Assembly: GCA_021521415.1 (NCBI GenBank)
Contig: JAIQDT010001742.1
Span: forward strand, 186,001 to 250,000
Reading direction: 5' to 3'
DNA length: 64,000 bases
From: Bidens hawaiensis
Taxonomy: Eukaryota; Streptophyta; Magnoliopsida; Asterales; Asteraceae
Shown: positions 1 through 9,645 of the stretch, one piece after another
Numbering within the stretch: the stretch's first letter is position 1
How the letters are laid out: the number at the start of each line of letters is the position of its first letter
Notes under the pieces: model-generated
Seen by the model: the letters and a program-made list of their open reading frames with translations, nothing else
What the model was told of the DNA's origin: nothing
Databases searched by the model: none
Program-made: the position numbers and the translations under genes

Positions 1-2
1 AC

Positions 3-985
3 ATCAACATCCCTTTTATCAACGCCATTGCCAAGTTTCTGAAAGAAGTGCTGACAAACAAGAGGAAATTGGAGGACCTATCACATGTCACCCTGAGTGA
101 AGAATGTTCAGCAGACCTCCAAAATAAGCTGCCAACAAAATGACCGATCCAGGGAGCTTTACTATCCCTTGTTTCATAGGAAATTTGTTTATTAGCAATG
201 TCTTGGCCGACCTAGGAGCTAGTATTAACTTAATGTCGTATGCGGTTTTTGCAAAACTAGGGATAGGAGAATCATAGCCCACCCACATGAGCATTCAGTT
301 AGCTGACCGATCCGTTAAATATCCTCGGGGCATTGTTGAAAACATGCTTGTCAAAATCGACAAATTTGTTTTCCCAGTAGATTTTGTAATTCTAGATATG
401 AAAGAAGACAAAAGTGTACCTCTGATTTTAGTAAGATCCTTTTTAGCCACTGCAAAGGCTATCATTGATGTTTGCACCAGCAAACTCACTCTTAGGGTTA
501 ATGACGAGGCTATCACTTTTGACATAGGAAAATCTATGCAACATTCTCAACATCACGATGACACATTATACTGTGTCGACATAATTGATTCTGGCGTGAG
601 TTGCTATGTGCGGAAATCTTCCATCAACACCCCATTAGAAACACAAATCTTGACTGATGTAAACACTAAACTCACTTTAGAGCAAAATAATCTCTATACT
701 ATCAGTAACAATCAAGAAACATCAGAAGTAGTATGTGAGATCACCGAATGCAATAAAAAATCAAAACCATCAATCAAAGAACCACCAGCTTTAGAATTAA
801 AAGAACTCCCAAACCATCTCGAATATGCCTTTCTAGAAAAGACTCTCAACTCCCAAGTTATAATTTCATCTCACCTTTCTAAAGAAGAGAAAGACGAACT
901 TCTTAAGGTTCTCAAAAACTATAAGAAGGCCAACGCATGGAAGATCATGGATATCAAAGGCATCAGCCCTTCCTTTTGTCCTCAT
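3..985 (+). pseudogene. Athila aspartic protease and linker (pol N-terminal part)
   Basis: The frame starting at base 3 encodes the pre-protease linker. A frameshift near 138-141 moves the reading to the frame holding the protease, whose active site reads ADLGASINLMS (about 206-238). Athila proteases usually have DLGAS where other Ty3 elements have DTGA or DSGA. An in-frame TAG at 275-277 interrupts it. From 287 the frame is open for about 230 codons through a charged linker until a small deletion near 985 shifts into the RT frame. The product would be the retroelement polyprotein protease. It is broken here. Confidence 0.75.
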
Positions 986-2345
986 AGAGGAAGAATACAA
1001 ACCCGTGGTCCAACATCAAAGAAGTCTCAATCCCAACATGAATGATATGGTGAAGAAGGAAGTAATCAAACTCCTTGATGCAGGATTAATCTACCCAATC
1101 TCAGATTCATATTGGGTTAGTCCTATTCAAGTAGTACCCAAGAAGGCAGGAATGACAGTTGTAATGAACGAGAAGGACGAGCTAATAGCAATAAAAACCA
1201 TCGCAGGCTGGCGAGTTTGGATTGACTACCGGAAGCTTAACGACACCACAAGAAAAGATCATTTTCCACTTCCTTTTATTGATCAAATGCTTGAACGTTT
1301 ATCTGGAAAAATATTCTACTGCTTTCTTGATGGATTCTCCGGATACTTTCAAATTCTCATTGCTCCTGAAGACCAGGAGAAAACCACCTTTACATGTCCG
1401 TATGGAACCTTCGCCTACCAAAGAATGCCATTTGGACTATGTAATGCTCCAGCCACTTTCCAACGTTACATGGTGGCCATCTTTCATGAAATGATCGAAC
1501 ACTATATGGAAGTCTTCATGGACGACTTCTCAGTCTTTGGAGACTCATTCGATCATTGTCTTAAAAACCTAGACAAATGTTAGCTAGGTATGAAGAAGTA
1601 AATATGGTACTTAACTGGCAAAAATGCCACTTTGTTGTTAAAGGGCATTGTTCTCGGTCATAAGATATCTCAAGAAGAATTATAAGTTGATAGGGAAAAA
1701 ATAGAAACCATCTCTAAAGTCCCGCCACCAACTTCAGTCAAAGCCATTAGAAGTTTTCTTGGTCATGCAGGATTCTATCATCGTTTCATAAAAGACTTCT
1801 CAAAAATTGCTAGACCTATGACAAAACTTCTGGAGAAATACGCACTGTTCGTCTTCTCTGAAGAATATGTTGAATCATTCAACAAATTAAAAGACAAACT
1901 TTTCAATGCACAAATCATGACTACACCCAATTAGACCCTTCCATTCGAAACCATGTGCGATGCAAGTGACTTTGCAGTTGGAGCCGTACTCGAACAACGC
2001 AAAGAGAAACACTTTCACCCAATTTACTATGCTAGAAAAACTCTTAATGACGCACAAGAAAATCACACCACAATAGAAAAATAGTTATTAGTAGTACTTT
2101 TCGCCTTTGAAAAATTTAGATCATACCTCGTTCTTTCCAAAACCGTAGTTTACACCGATCATGCCGCCATACGATAACTTTTTAACAAGCAGGATGCAAA
2201 ACCAAGACTCGTCTGATGGATTCTCTTACTCTAGGAATTTGACATAGAAGTCAAGGACAAGAAGGGAGCAGAAAATGTAGTCGCGGACCGTCTTCCATGC
2301 TTAGAATGCCCAGCTTCAGAAGAACATCATGAGAAAATTATCAAC
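986..2345 (+). pseudogene. Athila reverse transcriptase and RNase H
   Basis: The RT is open from about 1005 to 1583. It contains WIDYRKLNDTTRKDHFPLPF, FLDGFSGYFQI, the MPFGLCNAPATFQ motif and the catalytic box FMDD in EVFMDDFSVFG. Phe in place of Tyr in YxDD is normal for Athila. TAG at 1581 ends the open frame. The connection and RNase H continue with several stops: LGHAGFYHRFIKDFSKIARP (about 1761-1820), RNase H residues in CDASDFAVGAVLEQ (about 1957) and YTDHAAIR (about 2150). Stops at about 1682, 1933, 2083, 2176, 2215 and 2232 include probable CAA-to-TAA, CAG-to-TAG and CGA-to-TGA changes. Not functional. Confidence 0.85.
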
Positions 2346-3694
2346 GATAATTTTCCACGTGAAGTTCTCGTGCATATCCAAGCAGTCATGCAAGAGGAAG
2401 ATGAAAGTCCTTGGTTTGCCGATTTCGCAAACTATTTGGCTTGTAGAATCTTAAGAAAAGGGCTAACTCATCAACAGAGGAAGAAATTCTTTTCTGACCT
2501 TAGGTTCTATTTCTGGGAAGATCCATACTTGTTTAGGATAGGTGCCAATCAGGTTATTCGTAGGTGTGTATCAAGAAAGGAAGCCTTGGATATCCTCAAA
2601 CACTGCCATGAAGGACCAACTGGTGGACACCACAGTACCGCCACCATGGTCAGAAAAGTGTTTGATGCATGATTCTTCTGGCCCACCATATATAAAGACA
2701 CACATGCTTTGATCCAAGCATGCCATGCTTGTCAAAGAGCCAGAAACATCTCAGCCAAGAATGAGATGACTCAAAAAGGCATTCAATTTTGTGAAGTCTT
2801 TGATGTTTGGGGAATAGATTTCATAGGCCCATTTCCTAACTCATTCGGAAACAAGTATATCCTTGTAGCAGTCAATTACATGTCCAAATGGGTAGAAGCA
2901 CAAGTTCTTCCCACTAATGATGCTCGAGTAGTTGTACGATTTATGAAAACGTTATTTTTACGATTCAGTACTCCAAAAGCTTTAATCAGCGACAGAGGTA
3001 CCCACTTCTGTAACGCTCTAATGGACAAAGTCTTAGCACGATATGGAGTTTACCACCGACTAGCAACACCATATCACCCTCAGACTAGCGGGCAAGTAGA
3101 AGTCTCGAATCGAGGAATCAAGAGGATCCTATAAAGAACTATAGGAAGGAATCACAAAAAGTTGGCGGTAAAGTTATATGACGCTTTGTGGTCCCTTAGG
3201 ACAGCAAACAAAACCACAATAGGAACAACACCTTTCAAACTCGTTTATGGAAAAGCATGTCATCTACCCGTAGAACTAAAACACAAAGCCTATTAGGCTC
3301 TCAAAGCAGTAAACTTTGATCTAATGCCTGCTGGTAAAAACCGAGAAGATCAAATTCACGAACACGAAGAACTAAGAACATTAACCTATGAAAACTCCTG
3401 GTCTTACAAAGAAAAGACTAAACGTTTACACGACGCCCATTTAAAAGGAAACAAAAAGTTTCAAGTAGGCGATCGTGTACTGTTATACAACAAACGTTTG
3501 CGTCTTTTCCCATAAAAATTAAAATCTCGCTGGACATGTCCGTAAACGGTTGAATCGGTTTTTGACAATGGGACAGTCGATATTTCAAATTCTAATGGCC
3601 ACAAGTTCAAAGTTAATGGATATCGATTAAAACCATACATCGATGGGCCATTTGAAGATGTTTCGGAGGTAATAATCCTCCAAACAACCCAATA
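2346..3694 (+). pseudogene. Athila integrase
   Basis: Two open stretches (2370-2672 and 2709-3134) plus a C-terminal one (3324-3515) together span an integrase. The N-terminal zinc region is seen as HHSTATMVRKV followed by CHACQRA. The core triad is visible: Asp in [11 protein letters not shown] (about 2810), Asp in LISDRGTHF (about 2986), Glu in [13 protein letters not shown] (about 3080-3115). The C-terminal [15 protein letters not shown] region is present. Stops at 2670, 3132, 3294 and 3513 break it. Several of these sit where related integrases have Trp, Gln or Lys, so point decay is likely. It lies immediately after RNase H, as expected in pol. Confidence 0.85.
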
Positions 3695-3787
3695 AACATA
3701 CAAGGAGCAGGGTCTGGCCAAGACCTTCATAAACTAGGTCTTGTAAATATTTTTGTTTTACTTAAAAAAAAATAGGTACTAACAACA

Positions 3788-3957
3788 CGGGGACGTGCTC
3801 CAAGAAGCACGGTTTGGTGCCACCATGTGCAGGCCAGAATCTTCGCTGCAAAAATCTCAGTCAGACTGATTTGTAACAGAATTGTCAGACCAAAAACACG
3901 GGGCCGTGCTTCTACAAGCACGAGGCCGTACCTGGCAACTGGTTGGCTATAAAAAGG
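3788..3957 (+). promoter_or_regulatory. Internal promoter module 1: CACGG/CCGTG array plus TATA box
   Basis: About 95 bases after the integrase stop, CACGGGG/CCGTGC-type words recur (3788-3815 and 3898-3932). A good TATA box, CTATAAAAAGG, follows at 3947-3957. The next ATG, 65 bases further on, opens the small coiled-coil ORF at 4022. The same arrangement of array then TATA occurs in the 3' LTR promoter (about 9360-9637), so this looks like LTR-style promoter DNA inside the element. The promoter call is inference from motif order. No transcription start is known. Confidence 0.5.
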
Positions 3958-4021
3958 CACCATTTGCCAATGAATTCCTTGCACCAACCCAAACTAAAAC
4001 ACTCTCCTCTGAAATTACAAC

Positions 4022-4309
4022 ATGCCTACTGAGATGAGTGAAGCAATCCTTGTCCCTTGCCAACCGAGGAACGAAACCCGACACGTCTACAAAACCGAGC
4101 TTCTTTTGAAACTACAAAAACTAGTCAAAGAACTCACCGAAATGAACCTCCTCGCAGAAATGTGTCTTGTTCAACTCACCGAATCAGTGGAGAATATGAA
4201 AATGAAACTTCGAGACATTAACGAAAAACTCCAGTTTCAAGTTCTCGGCTACACGTACTTTCCGCCACCAGGACCATTCGGCAGAGGAGAACCCTTTGGT
4301 AAAATTTAG
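4022..4309 (+). CDS. Small coiled-coil protein, extra ORF 1 of the Athila element
   Basis: A complete 95-codon ORF with an ATG start, in a region where the element's other genes are broken. Residues about 26-75 are rich in Leu, Lys and Glu with a heptad-like pattern (LLLKLQKLVKELTEMNLLAE), which predicts a helix or coiled coil. The C-terminal tail is Pro/Gly-rich (FPPPGPFGRGEPFGKI). No family was recognised. It sits between integrase and the envelope-like ORF, behind its own TATA box. A second ORF of similar size and character follows at 4761-5103, so these may be two members of an element-encoded small-protein set. Function unknown. It could instead be a fragment of a longer ancestral ORF. 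Confidence 0.5.
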   Translation: MPTEMSEAILVPCQPRNETRHVYKTELLLKLQKLVKELTEMNLLAEMCLVQLTESVENMKMKLRDINEKLQFQVLGYTYFPPPGPFGRGEPFGKI

Positions 4310-4565
4310 GAACTTTAAGCTTTCTTTTTTCATGTGTAAAACAAGTGCGCTAGGCACATTGTGTTAGGACTCTCGGGCTTAACCGGAATACTTTTACGTC
4401 TAGGAAAACCGGGCTAAATTCCATAATTGTTTTAGGACTTTTAAATTTAATGAAAAGTAATTTTTAGGATGGTCAAACTATTGGAATAACATGCTAAACA
4501 TCATTCTAAAAATTCCGGCTCTCGTGTTTGGTTGAAAAATCAAATAAAATTTCAGTGACAAAAAG

Positions 4566-4713
4566 CATGGGGCCGTGCTTCTTGAAGCACGGGGCCGTGG
4601 TCATCTTAGATTCTTCAGCTTGATACACGCTGACTCCGTACAATTCTCTGAATCAGAAACATTTATTCCCCTAGCAGCACGGGGCCGTGGTCAACTTTCC
4701 AGTCTCTATATAA
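4566..4713 (+). promoter_or_regulatory. Internal promoter module 2: CACGG/CCGTG palindromes plus TATA box
   Basis: 4573-4592 is a perfect inverted repeat, CCGTGCTTC-TT-GAAGCACGG. More CACGGGGCCGTGG words follow at about 4588 and 4677. A TATA-like CTATATAA lies at 4706-4713, about 50 bases before the ATG at 4761. The arrangement repeats module 1 and the LTR promoter. The preceding stretch 4310-4565 has no gene that I can see. Promoter activity is inferred. Confidence 0.45.
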
Positions 4714-4760
4714 TGCATGCAAAACTCAATATTCCATTCATACCAAAAACAAGTTTACTG

Positions 4761-5103
4761 AAATGGAATGTAAGAAAATGGAATGGAAACTAGTGAGAAG
4801 AGGCAAGCATGGTGATTCTTCCTCAAACCTTGAGGAGAAATCATGAGGCTCCAATGCATCGTGAGAGACCAAGTCGAGAGTAACATCCAAATCGAGACTT
4901 GCCTAATCGAGCTGACCAACAAAGTCGAACTACTCCGGTTTGAGAATTTCCATATTGTGGATAGCCACAACAAATATGTGGATTTCAAACTCAATTATCT
5001 TAACCGAGAGATCGCGAAGCTCGATAAAAAGCTCTCCAAGATCTTGGAAGCTAAAAGAGCCCCACCACACATTCAAGACTTGTTCGGGAATGGTGGTCAT
5101 TAG
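4761..5103 (+). pseudogene. Small coiled-coil protein, extra ORF 2 of the Athila element
   Basis: The first ATG after the TATA box (4761) opens a 27-codon frame that closes at TGA about 4842. A second frame, shifted by one base, runs 4843-5103 (86 codons). It encodes a Leu/Lys/Glu-rich probable coiled coil (VELLRFENFHIV, then LNREIAKLDKKLSKILEAKR) and ends with PPHIQDLFGNGGH. I read the two as one former ORF with a one-base shift near 4842. Size, helix-plus-short-tail layout and position behind a TATA box match the ORF at 4022. Sequence identity between the two is low, so paralogy is only a suggestion. No known domain. Confidence 0.4.
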
Positions 5104-6050
5104 AAGTTCAGACTTTGTCTTCTCACGGAGTTACTCTTGCTAGCATTATGTTTCGTAATTCGGAATTGTTGTTGCACTTTTCTTTTTACTATGTTTAACT
5201 ATGTTTTATGTTTAATGAAGATTAGGACTCTTAATTTCTATATTAACTTTAATTCTCAAGAAAATTCAGTTAAAAATGAACCAGCTCGACAAATAAACAG
5301 CAAAACAAAAGAAACTGACTGCTTCATGCAGCACGGTACCGTGCTTCCAAAAGCACGGGGCCGTGCTTTTGTGTCCAATACAGTTACGATTTATATTTCA
5401 ATAAATTAACATTTCCATTAACTTAACCCTAAAAACAACTTCATCCAAATCCGAAAACCGACGACCTCACACTAATTTCACTAATCTTTGCCTCAAATCT
5501 TCGATTTCCAACCAAATGTGTGTTAATCTAACAAATCTAATCTTCAAATTCAACATACTAGGTCTAAATCAAACCCCAATTCTAACCAATTGATAAAATC
5601 GGGTACAAACCTGGAAAATAGATGGATTAATTGTTTAGATGTAGGACAATGAGTTGTTAGATAGATTTACACTTGTGTTTTGTTAAGAAAAACGATTCGG
5701 GTTCGGATTTTAGTTGATTTGCTTAAAACTTTAACCTGAATGATATGTCAAAAAACCTGTTGGAATCGCAAGTTCGAGTCCTGATTATGGTAGAATTAGG
5801 ATTAAAAACACGGGCTGTGTTTTACAAAATACGACCCGTGGTCATCTTCTGGTCAACAAAAAGTCAAAATCAGGATTTAGGTTAAACTGCCAAAATCCCG
5901 CAGCATGGGTCCGTGCTTCCAAAAGCACGGTACCGTTCTGCTGAAAAACACGGGGCCCTACTTTAAAAAGCACGGAACCATGGTTCTGATTCTGTTCCAG
6001 CTTTTCCAAAATTTTTGTTAAAATTTAACTGACTTGGGTATAAATTGCAG
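5104..6050 (+). other. Non-coding spacer with further CACGG/CCGTG palindromes and a splice-acceptor-like end
   Basis: No convincing gene. The spacer contains CCGTGCTT-CCAA-AAGCACGG inverted repeats at 5339-5358 and again, identical, at 5911-5930. Other CACGG/CCGTG words lie at about 5810-5845 and 5950-5990. Its last 25 bases are T-rich, with a CTGAC branch-like word (6029-6033) and end in TTGCAG at 6050, directly before the ATG of the envelope-like ORF. That is a plausible 3' splice site for a spliced envelope mRNA. Confidence 0.5.
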
Positions 6051-7289
6051 ATGGCCGAATATGGGGACGATGTACATGCATTCCTAGTCTTCCCAGAACG
6101 CACTGAAAGGGATCAAAGAGCCCAAACTCGAATGACCTACCTTAACCAACGTTTTCCGGAACCGAACTTTTATGCTTGCAAGGATACATTGATTCAAGTT
6201 AATCAGTGGAATAGATACAAGACAATTGTGAAAGGACCATGGTGATTGATTTTTAGTTAAAAATGGAAAGCTATTACCGAGTTAACAAAGGAATTCTTAA
6301 CCTCTTTCTCTTTTAAGATGAAAAATTTGGACATGTGTTATGAACAAGCAGTCGAGTTCAGGTCTGGGGGTGAGTGGTATACAACATCGGTCACCCAACT
6401 GGGGATAGATTTGGGAATTTACACAAGTGATGAAACAGAAAGCCCAATCTGGTACGTAGCTGCAACCACATTCGTAGACGAAGATGCTGATAAAGACGCA
6501 TGGCAACGGTTAAGCTACGGGGATAAAACCTACATTGCAAGCAGCTCAAAGAGCATGGCATTACGCGACCCACTTATGAGATACATTCACCGATTACTTA
6601 GCCACATTGTCACTGCTTGTGGTCAAAGTGAAGGGGTGGTGAACTTGAGGGATTTATGGGCCCTTTATTGCATGAAGAATAACACACCGTGCAACATCAC
6701 TTATTTGTTCTGCAAACTGTTCACAACGAATGCAAATGCAAAGAGTTGAAATACCCTGATTTTTGGTGGACCGTGGATCTATAAGTTGTATAAAGCTTAC
6801 CATGTAGATGGAGAGTGAACCCGTAGCCCATACCCGATTGCTCTTAACCTTGGTTTTTGTATCAGCATGCAGATGGCCCAGCAGATCAGCAGAGACCCGG
6901 AGGTGTGGAGATTTCATGATGCCTATAACCATGTTTGGGATCCCGAGGATTCGGCCGACATGATGATCCAGGATTATCCCAAAAGGAGAGGAGGATCACC
7001 ACATCCACAGACCCGCCACCACACTTACCAAAAGCAGGTAGGCCCATCTTCATCAGGGGTCGGCCCTAGCTCGTCACACGATAGCCGATACTCATTTGAG
7101 GGCCTATACGGGCTCATTGACCAGTTCCAAGCTAACACTACCGCCTCGTTTGACAGGATCACATGACAAATTGCTACCTCTGATGCACAGCGAGTAGTTG
7201 AATATGCAGAAACGAGGCGAGAGATTGACCGTTTGTGATATCGTATGGACATGCAGTGGGGACCATTCGACCCGGACACGGGTAACTGA
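6051..7289 (+). pseudogene. Athila envelope-like protein (ATHILA ORF-1 family)
   Basis: The start ATG at 6051 follows a splice-acceptor-like TTGCAG. The frame MAEYGDDVHAFLVFPERTE continues to TGA at 6243-6245, then a TAA, then an open stretch 6318-6749 in the same frame. This has GIDLGIYTSDE, the family-typical RDPLMRYIHRLLSHIVTACG and LRDLWALYCMKNN. After TGA at 6747 the reading shifts and recovers at about 6867 in the original frame. The C-terminal tail is Ser/Gly/Pro-rich, and after a TGA near 7164 it ends at TGA 7287-7289. These motifs match the plant Athila ORF-1 family, often called envelope-like because of its position after pol. I saw no clear signal peptide or transmembrane segment. 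At least three internal stops make it inactive. Confidence 0.75.
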
Positions 7290-8230
7290 CGAGCAGCGGC
7301 ACTGGTAGGTCTCGCATGGGTGTGGGATGGTCTGGTAGTACTTTTATGACATTATTATCATGTTTGTTTGAACAATTTACATTCTGTCACTTGTTTGTTT
7401 GTTTGTTTGGTTGGATACTTTTTATGGCCGTAGGTGCCAATACATTTTAGTAGCTACTTATTAGGCCCATGCGGGCAGGGAATGGATGATTCCATACCCA
7501 ATTTTCAGCAAAATTATGCTTTGTTGTTTGTGGTTGTTTGCAATTTTATATTATACATGTACAAAACAAGAAAATAAATGAAAAACAGGGGACGCTCTGT
7601 CGAAATTTCGTTAACCCGTAGGGAAGTACCTTTCCATTTAACCCACCATACTTATTAGAATTTTAATCTTGTTTTGAATCTTTTCACATTGAGGACAACG
7701 TGAGATTCAAGTGTGGGGAGGGGAATTACGTGACCAATTGCTTGAGCAACTAATTATAAAATTCTCTATTAAACTATAATTTTTTGTAGCAAACAAAGAC
7801 TGTTTTGCATAATCAAACCAAAAGAAAAATCTAGGAATTGTTTTTGCAAATAACCAACTATAAATCTATTATAACCAAAAAAGTGAAAAAGAAAAAAGAA
7901 GTTTTGTAATATTGAGAATAAATTTATGCAAAATATGGCGTTTATACCCAATTCCTCCGTTATTGTGAGATAAACCTCATGCCATATAAATATTATTTCA
8001 GAAGATTTAAGTGAGTCATGGGTTTCGTGTGATTTAGAAATTGTCGCAATTATTCACTTCAAGACGCACGAAGCGTTGTATAAGGAAGAAGGCAATATTT
8101 TCATCATTCCATTAAACGATTTTCCAAATCACAAAACCCAAAAACTTTACCCGAAAACCCTACCACTTTATCCCTCTCACTGGTAAAATACAACACTGGT
8201 ATTTTACCGGCAGACCCTAAAGAACTGGAA
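7290..8230 (+). other. Post-envelope spacer with a first polypurine-like tract
   Basis: Non-coding, AT-rich. A TTGT/TGTTTG microsatellite-like stretch lies near 7390-7415. CAAGTGTGGGGAGGGG at 7708-7723 is a strong polypurine-type tract but is not followed by an LTR. The tract that does abut the LTR is at 9158-9170. A CATATAAATATT TATA-like word lies near 7982-7995, about 240 bases before the ORF at 8231. Confidence 0.5.
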
Positions 8231-8584
8231 ATGCATTCTTTCAATTTTAATTTCCTTTGCTGCATACATTTCGTACAACCTAGGATGCCTCCAGAACTTA
8301 GGGAGAGAATCTTTCTCTTAAGCAATGAGGTGAGGAAAATGTGGCGCCAAAACAAACAAAGGCCACCATTTTGTAGAGTTTCCAAAAGCGCAATGAAAAG
8401 AAGAGCAAAAAGATATGAACAATGCCTAGGATGCGGAAAATGGTCACACAAAGGAAGATGTAGAAAAAGTCAAACTCAGTCTCAACTTGAATATACCGAA
8501 CTAATGAGGGTGGGGGCTATTAGGCTCAAAGTCGAACGATCCATTAGAGTTGAGAGTTATGTTCAGAACAGGATTGAGGAATAA
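8231..8584 (+). CDS. Small basic protein with zinc-knuckle-like motif, extra ORF 3 of the Athila element
   Basis: An open 117-codon ORF, with start ATG at 8231 or the in-frame ATG at 8285 (MPPELRERIFLL), which may be the better start. The middle is strongly basic (SKSAMKRRAKRYEQ) and is followed by CLGCGKWSHKGRC. This Cys-x2-Cys-x4-His-x3-Cys pattern is one residue shorter than a retroviral CCHC knuckle. The C-terminal part is Arg/Glu-rich. It lies between the two polypurine-like tracts, outside gag-pol-env. It is uninterrupted although gag-pol and the envelope-like gene are broken. RNA or DNA binding is inferred from the motif and charge only. No family recognised. Confidence 0.5.
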   Translation: MHSFNFNFLCCIHFVQPRMPPELRERIFLLSNEVRKMWRQNKQRPPFCRVSKSAMKRRAKRYEQCLGCGKWSHKGRCRKSQTQSQLEYTELMRVGAIRLKVERSIRVESYVQNRIEE

Positions 8585-9157
8585 ATGATTTACATCCTCG
8601 ATAAAACTGGTCTTGACGATCTGACCTTAAAAGAGTCACTAAATTTGTTTAAAAAAAACCCCACAACAAGGAGAAAAGAAGCTAACCATCAAAGACATCT
8701 TAAGATTCCCAACAGTCAGCAGAAGTTATATTTACCATCCTCATCAACCTAAACCCTTGAACCACCACCAAACACCAAATCCTTGTTCAGACAAAAACTA
8801 TCCCTAATTACCTTCTGATATATGCAACCCTTCACAAAAGTGGAGATTTGAAATTGTTACAAGCTTATTTTTCACAGGTCACATTCTGACTAAGAGTGTT
8901 CACATGCATGCATCACAGGTATGATCAGATATATAAACCGAGTGCGAGTGAGCATTGTGAGAACGTGACGTCGTGCATAAACATAAGCTTATAGAAACAA
9001 AATTTACTTTTTATATATCACTACATATATTCCTATGATTTAAGGTTGGTTATTTTGTTCTCATTCTCTTAGAACTCTTTTGGGGATTTAAAAGCTATAG
9101 TCCTAATGGCTATTTTTAGAGAATATTATAAGTAGCTTGCTTGAGGAAAAGCAAGGT
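8585..9157 (+). other. Non-coding 3' region of the Athila element
   Basis: No supported gene. AT-rich 3' untranslated sequence leading to the polypurine tract. Confidence 0.5.
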
Positions 9158-9170
9158 TCAAGTGTGGGGA
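9158..9170 (+). promoter_or_regulatory. Polypurine tract of the Athila element
   Basis: TCAAGTGTGGGGA directly precedes the LTR start TGTTTGATG at 9171. This is the plus-strand priming tract position and repeats the CAAGTGTGGGGA word seen at 7708. Confidence 0.75.
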
Positions 9171-9645
9171 TGTTTGATGTACATAAAATTATACATCTTT
9201 TTAGCATCAAATAATCTGTAAAAACTGCAACTTTTATCAAATAACTTAGCTCAGAAGGTTACTGATCATAATAAAATGCAAATTCAGGTAAACCCAAGCC
9301 TCAAACGAAGAAACAAGCGAAAAGACAAAGAAAAACGGAAGAAAACACAACAAAAACAAGAAACACGCCCCCATGCTCCAAGAAACGCGCCCCCATGCTT
9401 CTAATCACAAGAAAAGAAAAACATTTAAGACAAAAGCACGGGGTCGTACCTCCTCAACCACGGGGCTGTGGTCACCTTCAAATAAGGCAAAATGAAATTA
9501 AGCACATGTTAATAAAAAGCACGGGGTCGTGCCTCAGAAGCACGCCCCTGTGGTGAGTCATCATGCACGATCTGACAACATGCAATTGGGACACCTTAAC
9601 ACGGGGCCATGCCCCTCCCTCCAGACAGCCTATAAATAGAAGCTT
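9171..9645 (+). repeat. 3' LTR of the Athila element, U3 part with promoter
   Basis: Begins TGTTTGATG after the polypurine tract. The second half carries repeated CACGGGG and CACGCCCC words (about 9363-9615). The TATA box CCTATAAATAG is at 9629-9638. The LTR is interrupted at 9645 by the solo LTR and resumes at 12044 after the duplicated AGCTT. Confidence 0.75.

Larger units (their letters stand above)
1..9645 (+). mobile_element. Athila-type Ty3/gypsy element, 5' end outside the window
   Basis: Read on +, the order is protease, RT, RNase H, integrase, extra small ORFs, envelope-like ORF, polypurine tract, 3' LTR. This is the Athila/Calypso layout. Diagnostic signs are the FMDD polymerase box, the envelope-like ORF of the ATHILA ORF-1 type (6051-7289), and the CAAGTGTGGGGA tract directly before an LTR that begins TGTTTGATG. 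The 5' LTR and gag lie before base 1. The 3' LTR is cut at 9645 by a solo LTR and resumes at 12044. Every large frame has stops or frameshifts, and several stops look like C-to-T decay of CAA, CAG or CGA codons. The copy is old and not autonomous. Confidence 0.85.
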
